Source: Bacteroidota bacterium (lineage in GTDB: Bacteria > Bacteroidota > Bacteroidia > Bacteroidales > VadinHA17). From it: a stretch of DNA of 8,679 nucleotides. A program made the translations under genes and the position numbers. How positions within the stretch are numbered: the stretch's first letter is position 1; each line of letters opens with the position of its first letter. The DNA is taken from contig JAUVHQ010000075.1 in assembly GCA_030593185.1 (NCBI GenBank), forward strand, positions 1 through 8,679. Direction: 5' to 3'. Under the pieces are notes generated by a model. That model was given only the letters and a program-made list of their open reading frames with translations. It ran no database searches and was not told where the DNA came from. Below are positions 1 through 6,490 of the stretch, one piece after another.

Positions 1-19
1 CAATTAAAAACCCAAACCA

Positions 20-436
20 ATGGAAAAGAAACGCAAAGTCATTCAGGTCTATGCCATTATCGTATGCATAGTTGCAATCATCACCTTTATCATTTGTATG
101 GCAGTTCTTGTATCTGCCGTAATTGACCGCGGCGACCCAGTCTATTCGGGTTACTCCAAGGCCGACTTATCATCATTCGAAAATTATAAAATGGAAATCA
201 TGAAGTCGATTGATAAGGACCAGGCTTACATTCCGGATGATCAGACTATAAAAAAAATGTATGAAGCTGCCAAAGAGGAAAAAATTAACAAAGCACTGCA
301 CCGTACCAAGAGCGACATAATTGTCAGTGGCCTGCTAATAATATTTTGCATTATTCTCTTCTTCACACACTGGTGGATGATTAAGAAGTATGGTAAAGAT
401 GAAGAAGTCCCGGCAGCTGCTTCACCAGAGGCATAA
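20..436 (+). CDS. Small two-helix membrane protein of unknown function
   Basis: This is a 138-residue protein I cannot assign to a named family. It has a basic N-terminus (MEKKRK), a long hydrophobic segment at about residues 8-34, a polar and charged stretch at about 35-98, a second hydrophobic segment at about 100-120, then a Lys-rich turn and an acidic/Ala-Pro tail. By the positive-inside rule both ends should be cytoplasmic, with the ~60-residue middle part in the periplasm. That middle part contains a DRGDP motif just after helix 1 and a predicted helical, Lys/Glu-rich stretch just before helix 2. The start at 20 is preceded by an A/C-rich leader with no clear Shine-Dalgarno sequence. 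The stop is followed by non-coding DNA, so no operon partner is visible on its right; its left neighbour lies outside the window. The coding call rests on length, codon-like composition and a sensible membrane topology. Confidence 0.8.
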   Translation: MEKKRKVIQVYAIIVCIVAIITFIICMAVLVSAVIDRGDPVYSGYSKADLSSFENYKMEIMKSIDKDQAYIPDDQTIKKMYEAAKEEKINKALHRTKSDIIVSGLLIIFCIILFFTHWWMIKKYGKDEEVPAAASPEA

Positions 437-522
437 CAGCGGGTCATACGCTATATTACAAGCACAACCCAAATTGATAAATTTGTTAGGTTTTATAGTA
501 TTTTGTAGCACATTAAACTATA

Positions 523-651
523 TATAACCTTATTATGATCGGTCCGCCGGGTGCAGGTAAGACACTGCTTGCAAAACGGCTCCATACTCTAATTTCACCG
601 CTTACACTTCGCGAAGCGCTGGAAACAACCAAGATCTATTCTGTGATGTAA
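523..651 (+). pseudogene. Fragment of a ComM/YifB-type Mg-chelatase-like AAA ATPase gene
   Basis: An open stretch beginning upstream of an in-frame ATG at 535 encodes YNLIMI followed by the Walker A motif GPPGAGKT, then LLAKRL, and further on LTLREALETTKIYSV before a TAA at 649-651. This matches, in order and spacing, the Walker A region of ComM/YifB proteins (AAA+ ATPases of about 500 residues linked to natural transformation), where the equivalent segment runs from HNxxxIGPPGAGKT to ALETTKIHSVAGK. Only about 42 codons remain. A stop in the same frame lies just upstream at 514-516. The 3' end looks frameshifted: GTGATGTAAAG may be GTG GCA GGT AAA G with two bases lost. No Walker B, sensor or C-terminal parts are present nearby. 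The preserved fragment is clearly more GC-rich than its surroundings. I call it a gene fossil, not a functional 38-residue protein. Confidence 0.8.
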
Positions 652-673
652 AGTTATTTAAGAAAAAAACCCA

Positions 674-696
674 ACATTTGACATCATACATTTGAC
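674..696 (+). repeat. Tandem pair of ACATTTGAC with a third near-copy downstream
   Basis: ACATTTGAC occurs exactly at 674-682 and 688-696, a 14-base period. A related TTTTGACAT lies at 746-754, matching ATTTGACAT of the first copy. These lie directly downstream of the ComM fragment. In my recollection, similar low-complexity TTTGAC/GTCAAA strings recur in intergenic DNA of Bacteroidota, sometimes around four-helix-bundle protein genes; that link is not shown by this window. Confidence 0.5.
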
Positions 697-700
697 TACA

Positions 701-729
701 GTGAAATATGCTCCTACGTCGCATTTCAC
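701..729. repeat. Inverted repeat GTGAAAT(AT)GC / GCATTTCAC
   Basis: GTGAAATATGC at 701-711 is complementary to GCATTTCAC at 721-729 if two bases (AT) are bulged, giving a nine-pair stem around a nine-base loop. No T-run follows, so it does not look like an intrinsic terminator. It sits between the TTTGAC repeats, about 195 bases before the aldo/keto reductase start. Its role is unknown; it may belong to the same repetitive element. Confidence 0.45.
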
Positions 730-923
730 GTGGCAAGCCTCTGACTTTTGACATAAAATCCTTATAAAACCGGTATCCAGTTTTCTGCTCTGTTCTTAAT
801 TATTAATATTGTTTCTTAGTAACTTAACATTTATTTTAGCTACTGGTTATAAAAGATATTGATAATTAACCTTAAAGAATATGCCAAATTGATAATACCA
901 GTAATAAATAAACATAAACAGCT

Positions 924-2126
924 ATGGAAAAACAAAGCAAATTTAACCGGCGTGGATTTCTGAAATCTTCTGTAATTGGTGCTACTGGTCTTGTTGTGGG
1001 TCAAAAAGCTTTGGCAGGTACCACAATAACAAATACTCCGGAAGAAGAGAAAAATGAAAAAATTGTTTACAGGACTCTAGGAAAAACAGGGATCAAATTA
1101 CCCATTGTAAATATGGGTGTAATGAGGGCAGATAACCCAAACCTGGTAAAAGCTGCTCTTGCGAAAGGCATTACTCACCTGGATACCGCTCATGGATACC
1201 AGGGGGGAAGGAACGAAGAGATGCTTGGAAAGCTTTTACAGGATTATCCGCGCGATTCATATACCATCGCTACAAAAGTCGGTCAACCGGGATTGGACAG
1301 GAGAACAGGTTTGTATTCAGATGAAGCGACTGAGGAGACCTTTATGGAAATGTTTGAGATAAGTATGAAACGGCTTAATTTAGAATATGTTGATATTCTT
1401 TTTCATCATATGCCGGGTTCAAGAGAATCAACACTCCATGAGCCTACTCTGAATGCTATGAAAAAGATCAAAAAATCAGGGAAAGCAAAATTCCTCGGTG
1501 TCTCCACCCATAACAGAGAGCCTGAGATGATCCAGGCTGCTATTGACAGTGGTGTTTATGATGTAGTGTTGACTTCTTATAATTTCAAACAGGGTAATGT
1601 TGAGGAAATGAATGAAGCAATTGATAAGGCAGCGAAAGCAGGATTGGGAATTATTGCTATGAAGACTATGGCTGGTGGATTTTACGATAAGGAAAAACAA
1701 CATCCTGTAAATACGAAAGCTGCGTTGAAGTGGGCTCTGCAAAATCCTAATGTGCACACTGCTATACCTGGCTTTACCAGTTTTGATCATTTGGAGGAGA
1801 GTTTTGGTATTATGGAAAACCCGGAACTGACGGATGAAGAAAAGGAACATATTAAAAAAGGAGAATCCCTTGTTTCACTTTACTGTAAAGGATGCCGGGA
1901 ATGTATAGAGCAATGCACGAAAGCTCTTCCCGTCCCTGATCTGATGCGAGCATACATGTATACTTATGGTTACAGTAATCTGGAAAAAGCACATCAACTG
2001 CTTGTGTCACTTGACCTTCCGGAAAATCCATGTACTGACTGCAGGGAATGTACAGTAAGTTGTACTTCAGGATTTGATGTAGCTGAAAAGATAAAAGATG
2101 TTTGCCGGCTTATAAATGTACCGTAA
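924..2126 (+). CDS. Tat-exported aldo/keto reductase with C-terminal double 4Fe-4S domain
   Basis: The 400-residue protein opens with a twin-arginine leader, NRRGFLK at residues 8-14, a weakly hydrophobic stretch and an Ala-rich end near ALAG (29-32). Export as a folded, cofactor-loaded protein is therefore likely. Residues about 47-300 form an aldo/keto reductase barrel starting YRTLGKTGIKLP. The expected tetrad is visible: D87 (HLDTA), Y92, K118 (ATKVG) and H161 or H162 (LFHHMPG). Later motifs are SGKAKFLGVSTH, a Met/Lys strand (IAMKTM) and AIPGF. A C-terminal extension carries two CxxCxxCxxxC motifs, C321/324/327/331 and C370/373/376/380, as in oxidoreductases of the COG1453 type. Neither fourth Cys is followed by the usual Pro. 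The substrate is unknown. The start at 924 is chosen because it supplies the complete Tat leader. The gene converges with the deacylase gene, 37 bases apart. Confidence 0.93.
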   Translation: MEKQSKFNRRGFLKSSVIGATGLVVGQKALAGTTITNTPEEEKNEKIVYRTLGKTGIKLPIVNMGVMRADNPNLVKAALAKGITHLDTAHGYQGGRNEEMLGKLLQDYPRDSYTIATKVGQPGLDRRTGLYSDEATEETFMEMFEISMKRLNLEYVDILFHHMPGSRESTLHEPTLNAMKKIKKSGKAKFLGVSTHNREPEMIQAAIDSGVYDVVLTSYNFKQGNVEEMNEAIDKAAKAGLGIIAMKTMAGGFYDKEKQHPVNTKAALKWALQNPNVHTAIPGFTSFDHLEESFGIMENPELTDEEKEHIKKGESLVSLYCKGCRECIEQCTKALPVPDLMRAYMYTYGYSNLEKAHQLLVSLDLPENPCTDCRECTVSCTSGFDVAEKIKDVCRLINVP

Positions 2127-2163
2127 GATTTTATTACTTAAACATTTTTTTTGGGGATAAACA

Positions 2164-3858
2164 CTATTTCTTAAGAATTTTTCCGGGAAGGACTTCTGTA
2201 TGATTTCCTTCATTAATAACAATTTTACCATTCACAATAACATAATCAATCCCTTTTGGATACTGGTGAGGATCCTCCCAGGTTGCCTGGTCAATTACTT
2301 CATCAGGATTGAAAACAACCATATCGGCAAAATACCCCTCAGTTATTTGCCCTCTTCCTGTACATCCAAATTTTTGTGCCGCCAGAGATGTCATTTTCTG
2401 AATTGCCTGAGGAAGAGTAAAAATCTTTTCTTCCCTGGCATACTTCCCTAAAATTCGTGGGAAAGTCCCATATAACCTCGGATGAGGTTTGCCTTTATAC
2501 AGCAAACCATAGGGTGCAACAGCTGAGCCATCAGATGCGAACGTTAAAAGAGGATGTGCCAGGATCCGTTTTAAGTTATCTTCATGCATCACGAAGTCAA
2601 CCATTCCAACCCTGTTTTTTTCATCAATTAGCAGGTCCCTCATAAAATCATAAGGATCTTTTGCAGTTTCGCCTGCAGCCTCTAAGATATTTTTTCCTTC
2701 AAATACTTTATTCTTATCAGTGAAAACATCACTTATAAGAACTTTATCCCAGGAACCGAGTTTCTTTTCCTGTTCTTTAGAATAATCACGTAATTTTCTG
2801 TCTAATTCAGGATTTTTTAATCTTGTAATGAATTCCTCTGTTGTTCCCTGTCTTGCCCAAAGTGGAAAATAAAAGCTTAATCCGGTTGAACCGGCAATAT
2901 ATGGGTACCTGTCTGCTAAAATATTGATTCCCTCTTGCTTTGCTTCTTCGATTTTCTTCAAAGCCATATCAATCTTCGACCAGTTAGCAGGATAGGCAAC
3001 TTTAAAATGTGATATTTGCAGACTAACATTGGTTTTCCTGGCTATTTCAATTGCCTCGTCAATTGCTTCGATAAGCATATTCCCTTCATTTCTCATATGT
3101 GTTGTGTAAATCCCATTATTTTTAGCTACAACATAGCAGAGTTCAATAATTTCTTCTGTATTTGCATAACTGCCCGGTGCATATTCGAGACCTGTTGAAA
3201 GACCTATTGCACCAGCCTTCATATTCTTTTCTACAATATTTTTCATCTCTGCAAGCTGGCTTTCAGTTGGAGGTTGGTCGTTAAACCCAACAACCTTTCC
3301 TCTTAAATCACCGTGACCCAGCATAGTGGCATAATTATGAGCAATCCCTTTTTCTTCAATTCGTTGAAAGAAACCATTTATATCTTTCCAATTGAGTTCA
3401 ATATCATATACTTCCTTGAGGCGGCTTTTCATCTCTTCAAAAATCACGTCAGCAACCGGAAAAGGGCTGCTACCACAATTGCCACTTATCTCGGTAGTAA
3501 TTCCCTGCCGGATATAGCTTTCCGCTTTTGGGTTGACTAGAAGTTCACAATCGGTATGAGTATGTACATCAATGAATCCCGGTGACACTGCCAGGCCATT
3601 AGCTTCAATAACTTTTTTGGCTTTACTCTTATTCAGGTTTTCCCCGATTCGAAAAATTTGATTATTATTTATTGCTATGTCAGTTTCCTTACCCGGATTT
3701 CCCAAACCATCATATACAATCCCTCCTGAAATGATTAAATCAAACTCTTTGTTTTTAGAACATCCCTGAATCGCGAAAAGATACCCGCTGGTTCCAAGAA
3801 CCACAGCACCTTTTGCTGATTTTTTAATGAATTGCCTTCTTGAAGTTTTATTTTTCAT
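2164..3858 (-). CDS. D-aminoacylase / N-acyl-D-amino-acid deacylase, Tat-exported, probable lipoprotein
   Basis: The 564-residue protein is a zinc amidohydrolase of the D-aminoacylase family, which hydrolyses N-acyl-D-amino acids to the D-amino acid and a carboxylate. The N-terminus has a Tat motif (SRRQFIKK, residues 6-13), a hydrophobic stretch and IQGC ending at C33, a plausible lipobox, so the mature enzyme may be a lipid-anchored periplasmic or surface protein. The metal site looks complete: H99 and H101 in DVHTHTD, C128 in SGNCGSS, H254 in TTHMRNEG, H284 in QISHFK, and catalytic-type D443 in ASDGSA. Spacing between these residues matches the Alcaligenes D-aminoacylase ligands as I remember them (H67, H69, C96, H220, H250, D366). 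Other family signatures are STGLEYAPGSYA and, near the C-terminus, the amidohydrolase ending GYFADMVVFNP. The length is about 80 residues above the cytoplasmic enzyme, mostly from the leader. Exact substrate (D-amino acid, or dipeptide as in related enzymes) is not determined. Confidence 0.92.
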   Translation of the reverse strand: MKNKTSRRQFIKKSAKGAVVLGTSGYLFAIQGCSKNKEFDLIISGGIVYDGLGNPGKETDIAINNNQIFRIGENLNKSKAKKVIEANGLAVSPGFIDVHTHTDCELLVNPKAESYIRQGITTEISGNCGSSPFPVADVIFEEMKSRLKEVYDIELNWKDINGFFQRIEEKGIAHNYATMLGHGDLRGKVVGFNDQPPTESQLAEMKNIVEKNMKAGAIGLSTGLEYAPGSYANTEEIIELCYVVAKNNGIYTTHMRNEGNMLIEAIDEAIEIARKTNVSLQISHFKVAYPANWSKIDMALKKIEEAKQEGINILADRYPYIAGSTGLSFYFPLWARQGTTEEFITRLKNPELDRKLRDYSKEQEKKLGSWDKVLISDVFTDKNKVFEGKNILEAAGETAKDPYDFMRDLLIDEKNRVGMVDFVMHEDNLKRILAHPLLTFASDGSAVAPYGLLYKGKPHPRLYGTFPRILGKYAREEKIFTLPQAIQKMTSLAAQKFGCTGRGQITEGYFADMVVFNPDEVIDQATWEDPHQYPKGIDYVIVNGKIVINEGNHTEVLPGKILKK

Positions 3859-3989
3859 ATTATTTTAGTATTAAATTGTTTAATTTCAATTTAACATTTA
3901 TCTTAACCACAAGTTTACTTAATTAATTACAATCGACAATAACGAGGCAGACTTATCTGTTTTCTGATGTTATATCAGAATCTATTGAA

Positions 3990-4089
3990 ATGAAAAAGAA
4001 AAACGATTTACCAGCCCGGGATTTTTGAAATTTTCTGTATTGGTGCTGCAGGTGTGGTTGTGGATGAATTCCTTTTTGTTGAGCTGTAA
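3990..4089 (+). pseudogene. Decayed start of a Tat-exported protein gene
   Basis: An ATG at 3990 starts MKKKND and soon hits a stop at 4026-4028. Allowing one single-base shift near 4003-4005 and one near 4039 restores GFLKFSV and then IGAAGVVV, a twin-arginine-type leader with the RR lost (ARG-like remnant CCAGCCCGGGA). The DNA at 4019-4063 aligns with 954-999 of the aldo/keto reductase gene with about 39 of 46 positions identical and one gap, including silent positions, so the two leaders are probably paralogous. After the leader the frame continues only to a TAA at 4087-4089, with no enzyme domain. It appears to be the surviving 5' end of a lost gene. Confidence 0.65.
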
Positions 4090-4141
4090 ATACTGATATA
4101 TCTGGTACTTTTTAAAAAATTAACATTTAAACATAAAAGTT

Positions 4142-5434
4142 ATGACAATTATGAATAAAAATGTATTGAGATTACCATCCAAAAAAACTATTTTGTTGCT
4201 GGCAATCATGTTGTTTCCTGCAACTCTTTTTTGCCAATCGTCTGGTATAACAAAACCTGAGGATGTTGGTTTCTCTTCTGAACGATTGCTGAGAATTAAC
4301 GAAAAAATGAGAGGTTATATTGATGAAAATAAGTTAGCAGGAATAGTAACTCTAGTTGCCAGGAAAGGTAAAATTGCACATTTTGAAACATTTGGGTATG
4401 CAGATATTGAATCTGAAAAGAAAATGGAGAAAGATGCAATTTTCAGGATCTATTCAATGACCAAACCAATTGTAAGTGTTGGTTTGATGATGTTGTATGA
4501 ACAGGGTGAATTTCAATTGACTGACCCAGTCTCAAAATTTATTCCTGAGATTAAAGAAATAAAAGTTTTAGCCAAAGAGGGTAATCCTCCTGTATTAGAA
4601 GATCAGAAATCGGAAATCAGGATCGTTGATCTGCTAAGACACACCTCCGGACTTGGTTATGGATGGGGCCAGGGAGGTTATGTTGATTCATTGTATAGCG
4701 CAAAACAAATCTGGGGCAGTAAGGATTTAACAGAGTTCATGAACAGGGTAAAGGAGATACTATTATATTTCCAGCCGGGAACAAAATGGAGATATGGAAT
4801 TTCAGTTGATATTACAGGTTTATTAATTGAAAAGATATCAGGTCAGCCGCTCGATAAATACCTGGAAGAAAATATACTTGTACCACTGAAAATGAATGAT
4901 ACTGGCTTTGAAGTACCAGATGAAAAAACAGACAGATTTACCACAAATTATACACCAAAAAAAGACGGGGGCTTGAGTGTAATTGATTTACCTTCCGAAA
5001 GTCAATACACAAGGGAGGTAACTCTTTTCTCAGGTGGTGGCGGACTGTTATCTACCACAACCGACTACCTTCGATTCTGCCAGATGCTGCTTAATGGTGG
5101 TGAACTGGATGGGACAAGAATACTTGGTACGAAAACATTGGAAATGATGACCATGGATCATACAGATGGTATTCCTTATGGTGGTGGGCCTGTTGTTTAT
5201 CCTAGTAAAGGTGCCGGTTTTGGACTTGGTTTCGCGGTTACTACAGATCCTGCACCAAACCTGGTCCTTACAACGAAAGGGCAATATGGTTGGGCCGGAG
5301 CAGCCGGTACTTACTTCAGAATTGATCCGAAGGAGGAAATGATCATAATTTTAATGTTACAGATAATGCCAAACAATCATCTTCAGATAAGACGGGAATT
5401 CAATAACCTTTCGTACCAGGCAATAACTGATTAA
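4142..5434 (+). CDS. Secreted serine hydrolase, beta-lactamase/EstB (class C-like) family
   Basis: The 430-residue protein has an N-terminal signal peptide: basic start, hydrophobic core (ILLLAIMLFPATLF, residues 17-30), then CQSSG, probably cut so that the mature chain starts at Gln32. The rest is an SxxK serine hydrolase of the group including class C beta-lactamases, EstB-type esterases and D-stereospecific peptidases. The catalytic S105-M-T-K108 is followed by P109, typical of the family. Y218 in WRYGIS is the likely second-motif Tyr, where WRYS is more usual. HTSGLGYG (167-174), GGGGLLST (298-305) and GWAGAAGTYFRIDP (383-396) fit the family's other conserved blocks; the last supplies the third active-site motif (W384-A-G). 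The activity could be esterase, D-aminopeptidase or beta-lactamase; sequence alone cannot decide. ATG at 4151 (residue 4) is an equally possible start. It ends in a double stop, TAA TAG, 15 bases before the symporter remnant. Confidence 0.92.
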   Translation: MTIMNKNVLRLPSKKTILLLAIMLFPATLFCQSSGITKPEDVGFSSERLLRINEKMRGYIDENKLAGIVTLVARKGKIAHFETFGYADIESEKKMEKDAIFRIYSMTKPIVSVGLMMLYEQGEFQLTDPVSKFIPEIKEIKVLAKEGNPPVLEDQKSEIRIVDLLRHTSGLGYGWGQGGYVDSLYSAKQIWGSKDLTEFMNRVKEILLYFQPGTKWRYGISVDITGLLIEKISGQPLDKYLEENILVPLKMNDTGFEVPDEKTDRFTTNYTPKKDGGLSVIDLPSESQYTREVTLFSGGGGLLSTTTDYLRFCQMLLNGGELDGTRILGTKTLEMMTMDHTDGIPYGGGPVVYPSKGAGFGLGFAVTTDPAPNLVLTTKGQYGWAGAAGTYFRIDPKEEMIIILMLQIMPNNHLQIRREFNNLSYQAITD

Positions 5435-5451
5435 TAGCTTATTTATAAACT

Positions 5452-5729
5452 CTGAGTGCTTTAGGTTAGGGAACATTTGCTGCCGCTATTGTTCCTGTTG
5501 TGGCTATTGGCTTCAACTGGAAGAGAGCTACACCTTTGGCGGCAAACACTGCCATAATAGCAAGTCTGGGAATTAATTTTTTAGTTAAACTTTTAAAATT
5601 ACAATACCGTTTGGGATTAATATAGGTGCCATCTCTGTTGTAACCTCATTAACTCTTTTTATTTCAATATCCCTGCTGTCTGCTCCTCCTAAGCTTGATA
5701 AAGATGTTGAAGCAATTATGGATATTTAG
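5452..5729 (+). pseudogene. C-terminal remnant of a sodium:solute symporter (SSS family) gene
   Basis: Reading from 5452 gives LSALG, an in-frame TAG at 5467-5469, then GTFAAAIVPVVAIGFNWKRA, TPLAANTAIIASLGINFLVK and LLK. A one-base shift near 5597 moves to a second frame that continues ITIPFGINIGAISVV, then LTLFISISLLSAPP, KLDKDVEAIMDI and a TAG at 5727-5729. Both halves match the last two or three membrane helices and the tail of SSS-family symporters (PutP/PanF-like), which usually have about 500-600 residues. About 90 codons are present; the first ~400 are missing, replaced by the 3' end of the serine hydrolase gene. The stop, the frameshift and the missing N-terminus make this non-functional. 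Symporters of this family are commonly found beside D-aminoacylase and serine hydrolase genes, so this is probably the former uptake partner of the set. Confidence 0.85.
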
Positions 5730-5806
5730 ATATAAGGTAGTAGAAGAATGGCTGTTTTATAAACCCTTATCAAACAGGTGAAAAAGATTGCCGCAGAAAA
5801 ACAAGA

Positions 5807-6490
5807 TTATCTTATGTCCCCAAGTAAAACTTCCCATATCCTGATAGAGTCATTTCCAAATGTATTATAAAATTTTGCAGCAATAATGTCGATTTGATTG
5901 ATGCCGGAATCAAGGAGCAGGGTGTCATCAGAACTAATACCCAACAGTTCATGTGAGAACTTTATCTTCCCGACATATTTTGCTGTTTCCTCAGTATGTA
6001 AAAGTTCAAAAATTTCAGGATTAATGATTCTTAGTTTAACCGAATTAAACTCACTTGTGGAGATATCATGAATAAGGGTTTCTAAAGTATTTGTTTTAGA
6101 AACATTCATACCAGACATGCTTATTGATATGAGCGCATCATGGTTAATAAATAAGTTTACCATCATTTGCCTGGCTTGTTGCCTGAATAGAGTATCATAC
6201 GCTTTTGTTGAAAAAACACCCAGGTAGTCAGCAAAATCGATTAATTTTTCTTTGGCTCGTTCTTCGAAAGCTTCCCTGTTGATACCAGTGAGATGCTCGG
6301 CTTTAAATTCCTCTCTAATGGAATACATTATTTCATCACGGATTTGAAGAACATATTCTTTGTCAGTTTGACTTATTTCATCTTTTACATATTCGGGCTC
6401 CCCAACCCGGCCCGGATCTTCACATGTCGGAGAACAGAGGATGATCAGTCCTAACAAGAATATTGATATGTGTAATATCTTGATTTTCAT
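5807..6490 (-). CDS. Exported protein of unknown function
   Basis: I do not recognise this 227-residue protein. It begins with a short basic N-terminus and a hydrophobic segment (ILHISIFLLGLIIL, about 5-18) followed by CSPTCEDPG, so it is a signal peptide, or a lipoprotein with an unusual box (LIIL before C19). The mature part is acidic. It has a predicted helical stretch at about 35-115 (repeated Glu/Lys, ending RQQARQMMVNLF) and then a Ser/Thr-rich, strand-like region at about 120-227 with a short hydrophobic-polar alternation near the C-terminus. No catalytic motif is visible. Its ATG follows the stop of the upstream gene directly (TAAATG), with a purine-rich AAGGATGAA just before that could act as ribosome binding site, so the two genes are almost certainly co-transcribed and probably translationally coupled. 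Its end lies 77 bases from the symporter remnant, in convergent orientation. Confidence 0.8.
   Translation of the reverse strand: MKIKILHISIFLLGLIILCSPTCEDPGRVGEPEYVKDEISQTDKEYVLQIRDEIMYSIREEFKAEHLTGINREAFEERAKEKLIDFADYLGVFSTKAYDTLFRQQARQMMVNLFINHDALISISMSGMNVSKTNTLETLIHDISTSEFNSVKLRIINPEIFELLHTEETAKYVGKIKFSHELLGISSDDTLLLDSGINQIDIIAAKFYNTFGNDSIRIWEVLLGDIR

Larger units (their letters stand above)
652..923. other. Non-coding spacer with short repeats, upstream of the aldo/keto reductase
   Basis: No convincing reading frame is present on either strand. The left half carries short repeats and an inverted repeat (annotated separately). The right half (about 770-923) is very AT-rich and should hold the promoter and leader of the aldo/keto reductase gene, but I cannot identify a convincing Bacteroidota-type TAnnTTTG element there. 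The last bases before the start (AACATAAACAGCT) resemble the leader before the serine hydrolase start at 4142 (AACATAAAAGTT). Confidence 0.5.

Noticed and set aside
439..453. Small hairpin AGCG...CGCT after the first gene
   Set aside because: The stem is only four pairs with no following T-run, too weak to call a terminator.
1476..1850. 124-codon open frame antisense to the aldo/keto reductase
   Set aside because: It lies wholly inside a well-supported gene on the other strand and has no recognisable domain; it is a shadow frame.
2127..2163. Bidirectional terminator between the convergent reductase and deacylase genes
   Set aside because: There is a T-run (ATTTTTTTTGG) but no GC-rich stem before it on either strand.
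4019..4089. A functional short peptide gene or leader peptide at the fossil Tat sequence
   Set aside because: The frame starting at 3990 stops after 12 codons and the twin arginines are missing; similarity to the reductase leader appears only after two frame corrections.
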